64,000 nucleotides of DNA from an uncultured Lachnospiraceae bacterium (GCA_946554445.1 CAMNSD010000010.1:1-64000); one strand, 5' to 3'. Positions 1-8,389 are shown, numbered from the stretch's first letter. A program made the numbers and translations. Notes: generated by a model from the sequence alone, not told the origin.

Positions 1-302
1 AGCCGGATCTGGAAAAGCCGCCCCGCCGCACACGCCGGGAACGTCAGGAAGAAGCCGCAGGACAGCAGACAGAAGGTGAAAACTTTGCTGATAAATTTAT
101 GGATATTCCTGACGGACAGGATGAAGATCCGCTTCCCATGCCCCCCCCTGTAGAGGGTGGCAGAAAGACCCGTGAACGTAAGGTAAGGGATATTCAGCCG
201 GAAGGTCAGGCAGAACCGCAGGAAACGCCGCAGGAAGCCGTTCAGGAGCCTGAACAGGGTGGATCTGCAAGGTCACGCCGTACAAGGCGCACAAGGGGGT
301 AA
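1..302 (+). CDS. C-terminal part of a phage early-region protein (5' end outside window)
   Basis: An open frame enters from the left edge (codons in phase from base 3) and stops with TAA at 300-302. The visible 99 residues are highly charged and proline-rich, with Arg clusters, Glu/Gln-rich stretches and a basic tail (RSRRTRRTRG). This looks like a disordered C-terminus. It sits two bases before the zinc-ribbon gene at 305, so both are in the phage early operon. From its place ahead of a DUF669-like protein and DNA polymerase it may be the end of a recombination or replication protein, but the catalytic part is not in view and no family is assigned. Confidence 0.5.
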   Translation, partial: PDLEKPPRRTRRERQEEAAGQQTEGENFADKFMDIPDGQDEDPLPMPPPVEGGRKTRERKVRDIQPEGQAEPQETPQEAVQEPEQGGSARSRRTRRTRG

Positions 303-304
303 AA

Positions 305-583
305 ATGGCACAAAAAGTAAAGTGTGATAAGTGTGGAGCAAAAATTTTCATCAAAATGAAAAAGAAACAGAATGGTGATCTGGAATACCAGTATTTCACT
401 TGTAAGCACTGTAATACTTCCTATGTGGTATCAGCAACAGATCCGCCCTTGCGCCGGGAAATGCAGCGGTATGAAGATCTTGTTAAACAGGCTAACGCAC
501 TGGTACAACAGGCGCAGGAACTTTTACAGGTAAACGTGAAGCGGTGCAGGGAGATCATGGATCAGCATCCGCTTGAACTGTAG
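305..583 (+). CDS. Small zinc-ribbon protein
   Basis: This 92-residue protein has an N-terminal zinc ribbon: CDKC near residues 8-11 and CKHC near residues 33-36, two CxxC knuckles separated by about 20 residues. A helical, Glu/Gln-rich C-terminal half follows. The architecture suits a small nucleic-acid-binding or adaptor protein. It lies between the truncated first gene and the DUF669-like gene, in the phage replication operon, and starts at an ATG three bases after the previous stop, so it is probably translationally coupled. Similar small zinc-ribbon proteins are common in clostridial phages and mostly uncharacterised. The exact role is unknown. Confidence 0.75.
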   Translation: MAQKVKCDKCGAKIFIKMKKKQNGDLEYQYFTCKHCNTSYVVSATDPPLRREMQRYEDLVKQANALVQQAQELLQVNVKRCREIMDQHPLEL

Positions 584-635
584 GCAAAAAATTTAATTTT
601 ATGGCCCCATGAAGGGCAGAAAGGATGTTATAATT

Positions 636-1082
636 ATGGCAGTAGATTTTTCAGCATTAGACAAGGCAGTTGATCAGGCACAGTTGAAGAAGGACGTTGA
701 GGAAGCGAAGAACAATAGCGGCGATATTCCCAAAGGGACCTATATTGTGGGAATCGACAAGATGGAAATCAAGGCAACGAAGGACGGCCGCCCTATGTTC
801 TTCATACAGGCCCGTGTAAAGGAAGGGGAACATAAAAACAAGTGCGTGTTCATGAACCGGGTTATTTACGGCACAAAGAACGATGGCAACATGATCCAGA
901 GCGTCCTGACCGTACTTGACAAGTTCCAGACTGACATACTTCCTGAATTTAACGGTTATCAGGACTTTGTGGATCTGGTGGCCGACATCTATGAAGAAAT
1001 TCAGGGCAAGGTTGAATGTGAAATTGAGTATGACAAGGACGCTTTCAACAGCATCAGCATTAAAGAGGTTTTTGACGTGTAA
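636..1082 (+). CDS. DUF669-like phage replication-region protein
   Basis: A 148-residue acidic protein. The middle (IPKGTYIVGIDKMEIKATKD) resembles the start of DUF669-type phage proteins, which usually accompany recombination and replication genes and may act as single-strand DNA-binding or annealing accessories. An ATG nine codons upstream (609) is possible, but the ATG at 636 follows a GAAAGGA ribosome binding site and gives the expected N-terminus, so it was chosen. It lies directly before the DNA polymerase gene. The family call rests on pattern similarity only; the ssDNA-binding role is inference. Confidence 0.6.
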   Translation: MAVDFSALDKAVDQAQLKKDVEEAKNNSGDIPKGTYIVGIDKMEIKATKDGRPMFFIQARVKEGEHKNKCVFMNRVIYGTKNDGNMIQSVLTVLDKFQTDILPEFNGYQDFVDLVADIYEEIQGKVECEIEYDKDAFNSISIKEVFDV

Positions 1083-1116
1083 ATTTTTTTCCTCTAAAAG
1101 TTAAGACTTCTTTACT

Positions 1117-1148
1117 CTTCCAGTGGGTAAGCAATTACCTACTGGAAG
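1117..1148 (+). promoter_or_regulatory. Strong hairpin just upstream of the phage DNA polymerase
   Basis: An inverted repeat, CTTCCAGT at 1117-1124 and ACTGGAAG at 1141-1148, with a further GGTAA/TTACC pairing inside and a GCAA loop. It ends at the AAAGGA ribosome binding site of the polymerase gene. No T-run follows, so it is not a classical terminator. It could be an operator, an RNA-processing site or a translational control hairpin. Confidence 0.5.
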
Positions 1149-1163
1149 AAAGGAAAAAAGCCT

Positions 1164-2999
1164 ATGTTGTTTTATGACTTTGAAGTTTTCAAATATGACT
1201 GGCTGGTAGTGGTCATTGACAGTGATACGCAGAAAGAAAGCGTGATCATAAATGACCGTGACCAACTTGAAGCCTTATATAAAGCGAACAAATACAATAT
1301 ATGGGTAGGTTTTAACAGCCGCCACTATGATCAATATATCCTGAAAGGGATCCTTTGTGATTTTGATCCGAAAGAAATAAGTGATTTTATTATTGTTCAA
1401 CATATGGACGGATGGCAGTTTTCAAGGGAACTGAACAAAATCACACTGAATAATTATGACGTGATGCCGAATCCCCCCATCGGCCTGAAAACGCTTGAAG
1501 GCTTTCTTGGTTCCGATATACGGGAAACGGAAGTTCCCTTTGATCTTGACAGGAAGCTGACACAGGAAGAACTTGATCAGACAGTGTTCTACTGCCGCCA
1601 TGACGTAGAGGAAACGATCAAGGTATTTCTGGAAAAGATAGACGATTTTCACGCCATGTATGGGATTGTAAAGGCGTTCAATCTCCCACTTTCCTGTATA
1701 GGCAATACGGAAGCCCGGATCACTTCTAAAGTGCTGGGGTGCGTAAAACAAAACTTTCATGATGAATTTGACTATTTCTTTCTTCCCTGCATACAGCTGA
1801 AAAAATACAAGGCGGTTCAGGACTGGTTTGAAGAAAAGAAACGGGAAGCCCTGTCAAACAATATTCAGGGGAAAAACGATGCCGCAAAAAAGGCATGGTA
1901 TAAAGCGCAGTCTTTTGAAATGATTGTGGCCGGGGTTCCTCACGTTTTCGGTTTTGGCGGCCTGCATGGTGCGCCGGATAAGCCCATACACAAAAAGGGG
2001 CTGCTGCTTCATGTTGATGTGGGCAGCTACTACCCTTCTTTACTGCTGGCGTGGGAACTTGTCACCAGAGCGGCCACAAACGACAACTACAGGCGTGTAT
2101 ATGACACCAGAATGAGCCTGAAAGCCGCTGGTAAGAAGAAAGAACAGGCCCCATATAAAAAGCTGTTAAATGCCCTATCTGGGGCTATGAAAGATATTAC
2201 CAATCCGGCATATGATCCCCGGAACAATAACTGTATGTGTATTAACGGCCAGCTGATGCTTCTGGATCTGATTGAACACCTTGAAGCTGTTCCGGGCCTT
2301 GAACTTATCCAGAGCAACACGGACGGCCTGATCATATGGATCCCTGACACTGATGAAGCCTTTAACATGGTGGATGATATTTGCTATGACTGGGAATGCA
2401 GATGCAGCACTGAAAAATGTAATATCAGTCTGGGGCTGGATGTCGTTTCAGAGATATTCCAGAAAGACGTGAACAATTATTTGTGGATTGATTCAAAGGG
2501 CAAGATTGAAAGGAAGGGCGCATATGTCAAGGAACTTTCCCAGATAGATAACGATCTTCCTATCCTGAATAAAGCCCTGATTGATTATATGACAAATGGA
2601 ACGCCCGTAGAGCAGACCATCAATGACTGTACTGACCTGATCCAGTTCCAGAAAATAGTGAAATTGTCAGACAGTTATAAATGGGTGGAGCATGAACACG
2701 GAACGCCTGAACTGGTGCATAAAGGCGTGAGGGTGGTCAAGACCTATTATAACTATACCGACACAAAGCGGTACACCTATAAGTCATACCGTGTCTTTGC
2801 TTCCAAAGATATGACAGACGGAAGGATCCTGAAATGTGGTGGGAAACGTGGACGGCCTGAAAAGTTTGGAAACACGCCTGACCATTGCTATATCTTCAAT
2901 GAATCGGTGGTAGGGGTTCAGGCACATGAAAAACTGGATCGTCAATGGTATATAGATTTTGCCCGGAAGCGGCTGAAAGATTTTGGGGTGATTGCATGA
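1164..2999 (+). CDS. Phage family B DNA polymerase (compact, with 3'-5' exonuclease)
   Basis: A 611-residue replicative polymerase. The N-terminal exonuclease domain shows Exo I (DFEVF, D5/E7), an Exo II-like segment (FNSRHYDQYIL) and an Exo III-like YCRHDVEET near residue 150. The polymerase palm shows motif A (HVDVGSYYPS, D285), a fingers helix containing KLLNALSG, and motif C as SNTDG with D387. Where most family B enzymes have DTD, this one has NTD. At 611 residues it is shorter than cellular family B enzymes (about 780 or more), as is usual for phage versions. It overlaps the next gene by four bases and sits with the primase-helicase, giving the phage its own replication core. The start ATG follows a good AAAGGA site. 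Confidence 0.88.
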   Translation: MLFYDFEVFKYDWLVVVIDSDTQKESVIINDRDQLEALYKANKYNIWVGFNSRHYDQYILKGILCDFDPKEISDFIIVQHMDGWQFSRELNKITLNNYDVMPNPPIGLKTLEGFLGSDIRETEVPFDLDRKLTQEELDQTVFYCRHDVEETIKVFLEKIDDFHAMYGIVKAFNLPLSCIGNTEARITSKVLGCVKQNFHDEFDYFFLPCIQLKKYKAVQDWFEEKKREALSNNIQGKNDAAKKAWYKAQSFEMIVAGVPHVFGFGGLHGAPDKPIHKKGLLLHVDVGSYYPSLLLAWELVTRAATNDNYRRVYDTRMSLKAAGKKKEQAPYKKLLNALSGAMKDITNPAYDPRNNNCMCINGQLMLLDLIEHLEAVPGLELIQSNTDGLIIWIPDTDEAFNMVDDICYDWECRCSTEKCNISLGLDVVSEIFQKDVNNYLWIDSKGKIERKGAYVKELSQIDNDLPILNKALIDYMTNGTPVEQTINDCTDLIQFQKIVKLSDSYKWVEHEHGTPELVHKGVRVVKTYYNYTDTKRYTYKSYRVFASKDMTDGRILKCGGKRGRPEKFGNTPDHCYIFNESVVGVQAHEKLDRQWYIDFARKRLKDFGVIA

Positions 3000-3265
3000 A
3001 AAACATTTATATTAAAACGGAACACGGACACATGACAATATACGCTGATCAGTTCTTTCCTTGCACACAAAAGCAGTTTAGAAAACTGTTAAGCGTGATC
3101 AAAGAGTTTAGTTATTTAAACAATGTTAAGGAAATAGCTGAACAACTAAAAACTGTTATTACTCACAAAAAACAGTGTATGGATTCCGTTCACTGGACAA
3201 AAAAAAGGAATCGGGAAATATCGGCATTAAAGAAGTGTCTTGAAATGCTGGAACAGGTGGGATGA
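2996..3265 (+). CDS. Small phage protein between polymerase and primase genes
   Basis: An 89-residue basic protein of unknown function. The ATG at 2996 overlaps the polymerase stop codon (ATGA), which argues for translational coupling. An upstream start at 2945 would lie inside the polymerase gene and was rejected. The second half is predicted helical and Lys-rich (IAEQLKTVITHKK; KKRNREISALKKCLEML), suggesting a coiled-coil or nucleic-acid-binding tail. No recognised domain. Its place between two replication enzymes suggests an accessory replication role, by context only. Confidence 0.6.
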   Translation: MKNIYIKTEHGHMTIYADQFFPCTQKQFRKLLSVIKEFSYLNNVKEIAEQLKTVITHKKQCMDSVHWTKKRNREISALKKCLEMLEQVG

Positions 3266-3269
3266 CGCT

Positions 3270-5162
3270 ATGGGTAATCTGTATAAAGGGTACGTTGAAA
3301 CCAAAAACAAAAAATGTGTGGAAAAGTTCAAGGACAGGACGGACTTCAAGACGCTGGAACAGGTGCAGTCACTCCCGGAGTATGCCGGGATCCTTGCAAA
3401 AAATACTATGTTCATAGACATTGACGATCCTGAACAGTCTGAAATACTGATGGATATTGTGGAAGAATTTCAGCTGAATTGCCGGGTGATCTGTACCAGC
3501 CGGGGAAAACATTTCATTTTCAGGAACACACAGCTTCACCAGTGCAAGACGCATACACGGCTTGCCATAGGGCTGACTGCTGATATAAAAGTGGGTTATG
3601 TTGCATCCTATGAAGTGCTGAAAACGGATGGAGAAGAACGCTTCTGTGAATGGGATATTGAACCGGGTGGGGAATATCAGGAAGTGCCGAAGTGGTTACT
3701 GCCTGTCAGGTGCAAAATGGACTTCCTGAATATGGAAACCGGGGATGGACGGAATCAGGAACTTTTCAACTACATACTGACCTTGCAGAGCAATGACTAC
3801 AGCGTAGAGGAAACACGGGAAGCGATCCGCATTATAAACAGGTTCGTCCTGAAGGATCCGCTTTCTGATCAGGAAATAGAAACCATTTTAAGGGATGACG
3901 CTTTCAAAAAGCCTGTGTTCTTCAATGGCCCGAAGTTCCTCTTTGACCGTTTTGCCGCTTATATGAAGAATACCCATCACGTTGTACTGATCAACGGGAA
4001 CCTTCACATATACCGGGATGGTGTATATGAAGATGGTTACAGGGCCATTGAAGCGGAAATGATCAGGATCATTCCTGACCTTTCTGACGCAAAAAGAAAA
4101 GAAGTCCTGAAATATATGCAGCTGATATGTGACAAGGTTCAGCCAGCAGATGCCCGCTATATCGCTTTCAGGAATGGCATATATGACGTGGTAACGGACA
4201 CCATGCAGGACTTTTCACCGAATATAGTAATGACCAATAAAATACCGTGGGATTACAATTCAGCGGCGTTCAGTGAACTGGCTGACCACACACTGAACAG
4301 ACTGGCGTGTGATGATCCGACTATCCGTTCATTGCTTGAAGAATGTATTGGCTACTGCTTCTATAGGCGTAATGAGTTAGGAAAAGCATTTATTCTGACA
4401 GGTGATAAGAACAACGGAAAAAGTACCTTTCTGGAAGTGGTCAAGGCTATTTTGCATGATTCCAACATATCAGCACTGGACGCTAAAGAACTGGGGGATC
4501 GCTTCACCACTTCAATGATGTTCGGAAAGCTGGCAAACATAGGTGATGATATATCAGATGATTTTATGCAGGGTTCACAGGTCAGTATATTCAAAAAGAT
4601 AGTGACGGGGAACCGTATCAAGGCAGAGCGCAAAGGTCAGGATCCCTTTGAGTTCAATCCCTATATAAAGCTGCTGTTCAGCGCAAACGACATTCCCCGG
4701 ATGAAGGATAAAACCGGGGCTGTGTTGCGCCGTCTGGTCATTATTCCTTTTAATGCCACATTTACGAAAGAAGATCCTGACTATGACGCTTTCATAAAAT
4801 ATAAGCTGGTGGAACCGGGATCCGTGGAATACCTGATCAAGCTGGGGCTGGCCGGCTTGCGGCGTGTTCTGGAAAATCAGGGCTTTACCAGTTCAGAAAA
4901 GGTTGACAGGCAGCTGGAAGAATACGAAGAAGAAAACAATCCTATTGTTGCATTTATCCATGATCAGGAAAATGGAGAAGCTGACATACTCAACGAAACC
5001 ACGGAAGATGTATATGCCCGGTATAAAGTATTCTGCAACGCCGCAAGTATGACACCTATGTCAAAGATTGTATTCACAAAGCAAATAAACAAACGGCTGA
5101 AAACGGAAGCGGTTGTTCAACGGATTGCTGGAAAAACAGCAAGAGTTTACAAAAAAATATAA
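3270..5162 (+). CDS. Phage primase-helicase (AEP-like N-terminus, D5 domain, SF3 helicase)
   Basis: A 630-residue protein for priming and unwinding at the phage origin. The N-terminus carries FIDIDD (D50 and D52), the DxD motif of archaeo-eukaryotic primases, followed by SRGKHFIF, the sxH-like motif. A D5_N-like region precedes the SF3 helicase: Walker A GDKNNGKST at residues 378-386, a Walker B-like LANIGDDIS, and LLFSANDIP with the arginine-containing LRRLVIIPF typical of the P4/D5 family. The start at 3270 (MGNLYKGY) is used because the 3240 start lies inside the upstream gene. It forms the replication core with the polymerase. Confidence 0.85.
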   Translation: MGNLYKGYVETKNKKCVEKFKDRTDFKTLEQVQSLPEYAGILAKNTMFIDIDDPEQSEILMDIVEEFQLNCRVICTSRGKHFIFRNTQLHQCKTHTRLAIGLTADIKVGYVASYEVLKTDGEERFCEWDIEPGGEYQEVPKWLLPVRCKMDFLNMETGDGRNQELFNYILTLQSNDYSVEETREAIRIINRFVLKDPLSDQEIETILRDDAFKKPVFFNGPKFLFDRFAAYMKNTHHVVLINGNLHIYRDGVYEDGYRAIEAEMIRIIPDLSDAKRKEVLKYMQLICDKVQPADARYIAFRNGIYDVVTDTMQDFSPNIVMTNKIPWDYNSAAFSELADHTLNRLACDDPTIRSLLEECIGYCFYRRNELGKAFILTGDKNNGKSTFLEVVKAILHDSNISALDAKELGDRFTTSMMFGKLANIGDDISDDFMQGSQVSIFKKIVTGNRIKAERKGQDPFEFNPYIKLLFSANDIPRMKDKTGAVLRRLVIIPFNATFTKEDPDYDAFIKYKLVEPGSVEYLIKLGLAGLRRVLENQGFTSSEKVDRQLEEYEEENNPIVAFIHDQENGEADILNETTEDVYARYKVFCNAASMTPMSKIVFTKQINKRLKTEAVVQRIAGKTARVYKKI

Positions 5163-5174
5163 GGTGGTGGAATT

Positions 5175-5273
5175 ATGCGTAAAATGTGGTTGGCGGTGGT
5201 GCTGCTTGTAGTAGGCGCAGCCGTGATATATAAAAAGTGTATTTATGATTATTACAAGGCGGCTATAAATTGA
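5175..5273 (+). CDS. 32-residue single-span membrane peptide
   Basis: A short ORF with a good ribosome binding site (AAGGTGGTGG, eight or so bases upstream). It encodes one hydrophobic segment (WLAVVLLVVGAAVIY, about residues 5-19) followed by a basic/aromatic tail. It begins 12 bases after the primase-helicase stop and ends at the TGTTAC repeat block. Function unknown. Its length and single membrane span resemble many small phage membrane peptides, but nothing more specific can be said. Confidence 0.5.
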   Translation: MRKMWLAVVLLVVGAAVIYKKCIYDYYKAAIN

Positions 5274-5274
5274 C

Positions 5275-5368
5275 TGTTACAGTTTGTTACAGTTTGTTAC
5301 AGTTAATGTTACAGTTAATGTTACAGTTAAAAGCCTTTATTTATGCGGTTGTTACAGTTGTTACAGTT
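5275..5368 (+). repeat. Seven direct copies of TGTTACAGTT (iteron-like array)
   Basis: TGTTACAGTT occurs at 5275, 5285, 5295, 5307, 5319, 5350 and 5359. Spacing is 10, 10, 12, 12, 31 and 9 bases, close to one helical turn or multiples of it. The array is AT-rich, non-coding, and lies between the primase-helicase gene and the late-regulator gene. That arrangement suits either a phage replication origin bound by an initiator or an operator cluster. Confidence 0.8.
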
Positions 5369-5455
5369 AAATGTTAATGTTCTTATAATTGAGATATTGC
5401 AAACTATAAAAAATGTAATATTGAAGAAAATATATAGTAGTATAGGCGTTTTTAC

Positions 5456-5549
5456 TGTTACAAGTGTAACAAGAATATAGAAAATGTTGAAAATGCAAGT
5501 GTTTCAGCTGTTACGGTTCCATAATTTTAAGTGTAACACAGCTGTAACA
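5456..5549 (+). promoter_or_regulatory. Inverted TGTTAC/GTAACA motifs upstream of the late regulator
   Basis: The same hexamer as in the direct array reappears in palindromic form: TGTTACA at 5456-5462 facing TGTAACA at 5465-5471 with a two-base gap, then CAGCTGTTAC at 5505-5514 and GTGTAACA plus GCTGTAAC at 5531-5548. The last copies lie within 20-35 bases of the ATG at 5567. They may be operator sites controlling the late regulator, or part of the origin. Bases 5369-5455 between the arrays are AT-rich with no gene seen. Confidence 0.55.
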
Positions 5550-5566
5550 CGGAAAGAAGGTATATC

Positions 5567-6013
5567 ATGAGCAAAGAAAAAAGCTCATATGATCAGGCGG
5601 TTTATTATCTGACACAAGTACAATACATAGATGGCATGATAAATGAAAAAAAGGATATAATCGAAAGCATGAGAAGCAGTATCACGGGTACTTCTGCCAG
5701 TGTAGAAGGTGAACGTGTTCAGACTTCACCGAAAGACCGTTTAGGTGAAACGTGCGTGAAGATCGTTGACCTATGTACGCAGATGCAGGACGATATTGAC
5801 AAGCTGCTTGAAATGAAAGCCGAAGTGATCCAGACCATAGATCAGTATGTGACTGACCTGAAAGCCCGGAAGCTGTTATATTTGCGGTACATTAAATACA
5901 TGAGCATTGAAACAGTAGCCCATGAAATGAGAATGTCAAGGGCTACAGCTTATAAAATGCACAAAGCAGCCGTGACCAGTATTTCCAAAAAATTTCAGTG
6001 TGAGAAAAAATGA
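5567..6013 (+). CDS. ArpU/DUF1492-type phage late transcription regulator
   Basis: A 148-residue protein. Its N-terminal two thirds are helical. Its C-terminus has a sigma-70 region 4-like helix-turn-helix (YLRYIKYMSIETVAHEMRMS, then RATAYKMHKAA). This is the layout of DUF1492 and ArpU proteins, which sit just before the terminase genes in many Firmicute phages and are thought to switch on late genes. Here it is exactly in that place: palindromic repeats before it, and a terminator followed by the terminase operon after it. Activation or antitermination of the late operon is inferred from family and position. Confidence 0.8.
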   Translation: MSKEKSSYDQAVYYLTQVQYIDGMINEKKDIIESMRSSITGTSASVEGERVQTSPKDRLGETCVKIVDLCTQMQDDIDKLLEMKAEVIQTIDQYVTDLKARKLLYLRYIKYMSIETVAHEMRMSRATAYKMHKAAVTSISKKFQCEKK

Positions 6014-6094
6014 GATTATTTAAGACAAATATAGATATTCAGATACTTGTAATAGATAGTGATCTGTTTTATAGTGTATGCAGAAAGATATGTG

Positions 6095-6139
6095 ATAGCC
6101 TTTGACGGGGAGCAGATCCAGCGTCAGGGGCTATTTTTA
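6095..6139 (+). terminator. Rho-independent terminator between late regulator and terminase
   Basis: ATAGCC (6095-6100) pairs with GGCTAT (6129-6134) and TGACG (6103-6107) pairs with CGTCA (6122-6126). A T-rich run follows. It lies in the gap between the ArpU-like gene and terminase small subunit, so it separates early from late transcription, or serves as a target for phage antitermination. Confidence 0.7.
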
Positions 6140-6168
6140 TTTCAAATAAAGGATAAGGGGGTGATTCC

Positions 6169-7098
6169 GTGCCGGAGGCAAAGGACGAATTGCGGAAGGA
6201 AGCCTTTGAAATGTTCCGGCATGGTTCCAAACTCAAAGACATAGCCGAACAGCTTCAAGTTCCGGCTGGAACTGTCAGGCGGTGGAAATGTACTGATAAG
6301 TGGGAACAGGAAGCGAACGCGAACGCAAAAGCGAACGCTAAAAATGACGCACGAACGAACGCACGGAACAGGCGAAGGAACAGACCTGTAACTGTAGAGG
6401 AAAAGGCAGAGGAAAAGCCCGGACTTACTGAAAAACAGGGGCTTTTCTGTTTGTTTTATGTGCGGTACTTCAATGCAACAAAGGCGTACATGAAAGCCTA
6501 TGGTGTGGATGCTAAAACGGCGGGGGCTAACGGTTATAAGCTACTGAAAAAGGCTGAAATCAGGCAGGAGATCGAAAGGCTGAAACAAAACCGCCTGAAC
6601 CGGGAACTGCTTTCAGAAGCGGACATTTTTCAGAAATACATGGACATAGCCTTTTCTGACATAACGGACTATCTTGTGTTTGGTCAGAAGGAAGTTCCAG
6701 TTATGGGGCCGTTCGGGCCTATCAAGGTAGAAGATCCAGACACCGGGGAAAAAGTGCCTGTTACCAAAATAGTGAATGTTGTCCAGTTCCGTGAATCGGA
6801 TGAAGTTGACGGAACGCTGATCAGCGAAGTGAAACAGGGGCGTGACGGCGCAAGCATTAAACTGTCTGACCGTATGAAGGCCCTGAATTGGCTGGCTGAT
6901 CACATGGACTTTGCAACGCCTGAACAAAAGGCGAAGGTCAGAAAGCTGGAAGCCGAAACAGAGCGGATCCAGCGCAGCAATGCGCCTGAAAATGAAGATG
7001 ATGGGGTGGAAATAATCAATGACATACCAGCGGAAAAAGAAACAGGTGCGGATTTCGGAAATAATCATTCCGAAGTATCAGAAGATATTCAACAATAA
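6169..7098 (+). CDS. terS: Phage terminase small subunit
   Basis: A 309-residue DNA-packaging protein that recognises phage DNA for the large subunit. The N-terminus is a helix-turn-helix (HGSKLKDIAEQLQVPAGTVR, about residues 19-38), then a low-complexity Ala/Asn/Arg linker. The Terminase_2-type core starts near residue 85 (LTEKQGLFCLFYVRYFNATK) and includes AEIRQEIERLKQ. The C-terminus is acidic. The GTG start at 6169 follows GGATAAGGGGG. The gene overlaps terL by 80 bases in another frame. The long linker and extra N-terminal HTH are typical of Firmicute siphophages of this type. Confidence 0.85.
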   Translation: MPEAKDELRKEAFEMFRHGSKLKDIAEQLQVPAGTVRRWKCTDKWEQEANANAKANAKNDARTNARNRRRNRPVTVEEKAEEKPGLTEKQGLFCLFYVRYFNATKAYMKAYGVDAKTAGANGYKLLKKAEIRQEIERLKQNRLNRELLSEADIFQKYMDIAFSDITDYLVFGQKEVPVMGPFGPIKVEDPDTGEKVPVTKIVNVVQFRESDEVDGTLISEVKQGRDGASIKLSDRMKALNWLADHMDFATPEQKAKVRKLEAETERIQRSNAPENEDDGVEIINDIPAEKETGADFGNNHSEVSEDIQQ

Positions 7099-8389
7099 GA
7101 CCTACAAGCATATCATCCTGACTTCTGGCCGTGCTGGTACGAAGTCCAGCTTTGCCGGGATCCGTGGCCCGTATCAGCTTGTTTCTGATCCTTATGGTTC
7201 CGTGGTGGTGCTTAGAAAGCGTCACAACAAATTGCGGAAAACGGTCTATAAGGAAATGTTAAGGGGAATCAACCGTCTGAGGATAGGGAAAAGCAAGTTC
7301 ACCATAACCAAAAGCCCGATGGAGATCACCTATAACAAGTATGGAACAACAATGTACTTTGCCGGATCTGACGGTATAGACGATACAAAGGGAATCATTG
7401 ACGAAGATAAGCCCATCAAGCTGGTCATTCTGGACGAATTGACGGAGTTCTTTGACGATGGGGAAGGTGAGGACGAACTTCTGAACATTGAAGCTACTTT
7501 TGCCCGTGGAAACAAGGGCGATTTTCAGATGCTTTATTTGTTCAATCCCCCGAAGAATCCAAACAGCCCGGTCATGAAATGGCTGGAAAAGATGAAGCAG
7601 CGGCCTGACTGCATCCACATTCACACTGATTACAGGGATGTTCCCCCTGACTGGCTGGGGCCTGACCTGATAAAGTCAGCGGAAGTTTTACGGGATATTG
7701 ACGAAAGGCTGTACAGATGGGTGTGGCTTGGTCAGTGTGTAGGCATTGACGAAGCCATTTATTATATGTTCAGCAATGAACACATGGCTGAACCTGAACA
7801 GGGGCAGCGTTTTTCTATTATCGGGATCGGCGGTGATTATGGCCAGCAGAACGCTACAACATTTCAGGCGTTTGGTGTGGACATTCCGCACATGAAGCTG
7901 GCTGGACTTGGTGAATATTATCACAGTGGCCGGGAATCAGGACATCAGCGCAGCCCTTCCGAGTATGCACAGGACTTTGTTCAGTTCGTCCGTGAACTGT
8001 ATGAACAGTATGGAAGTGGTGGATGCCGCTTCTACCTGTATCTGGATCCATCGGCGCAGGGCTTGCAGGAAGAAATAAAAAGGGCTTGCAGGACTGCTGG
8101 GTTACAGGTCAGCGTGAACGATGCTGAAAATGACGTGAAGCTGGGGATCAGCCGTGTCCAGAAGCTATTGACCTACCAGATCATGAGCGTCAGCCGGACA
8201 AAGCAGGAAAACGCCGTTCGTGAGTTTGGAACCTATGAATATAACAAGGACAGCATTGAAAAAGGCAAAGAAGAACCTGTTAAAATTGATGATCACTGCA
8301 TGGATGCAATCCGCTATGTGGTCATGGGTTTGTGGTCAAAAATAAAACGCTGGCTACCAGTGCCGGACGATGACGAAGGGACGAAGTAA
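7019..8389 (+). CDS. terL: Phage terminase large subunit (PBSX/Terminase_3 family)
   Basis: A 456-residue packaging motor: an N-terminal ATPase drives DNA into the prohead and a C-terminal RNase H-like nuclease cuts the concatemer. Walker A is TSGRAGTKSS (residues 35-44). Walker B is KLVILDELTEF (D139/E140). A nuclease-domain aspartate is seen in IGIGGDYGQQN (near residue 275), and a late acidic motif in KIDDHCMDAIRYV. Length is normal. It starts inside terS and overlaps the portal start by one base, so the packaging genes are tightly coupled. Confidence 0.93.
   Translation: MTYQRKKKQVRISEIIIPKYQKIFNNKTYKHIILTSGRAGTKSSFAGIRGPYQLVSDPYGSVVVLRKRHNKLRKTVYKEMLRGINRLRIGKSKFTITKSPMEITYNKYGTTMYFAGSDGIDDTKGIIDEDKPIKLVILDELTEFFDDGEGEDELLNIEATFARGNKGDFQMLYLFNPPKNPNSPVMKWLEKMKQRPDCIHIHTDYRDVPPDWLGPDLIKSAEVLRDIDERLYRWVWLGQCVGIDEAIYYMFSNEHMAEPEQGQRFSIIGIGGDYGQQNATTFQAFGVDIPHMKLAGLGEYYHSGRESGHQRSPSEYAQDFVQFVRELYEQYGSGGCRFYLYLDPSAQGLQEEIKRACRTAGLQVSVNDAENDVKLGISRVQKLLTYQIMSVSRTKQENAVREFGTYEYNKDSIEKGKEEPVKIDDHCMDAIRYVVMGLWSKIKRWLPVPDDDEGTK

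Noticed and set aside
5275-5368. Regular repeats read as a CRISPR array
   Set aside because: The repeat is 10 bases with 0-21 base gaps; there are no spacer-sized unique segments and no cas genes.
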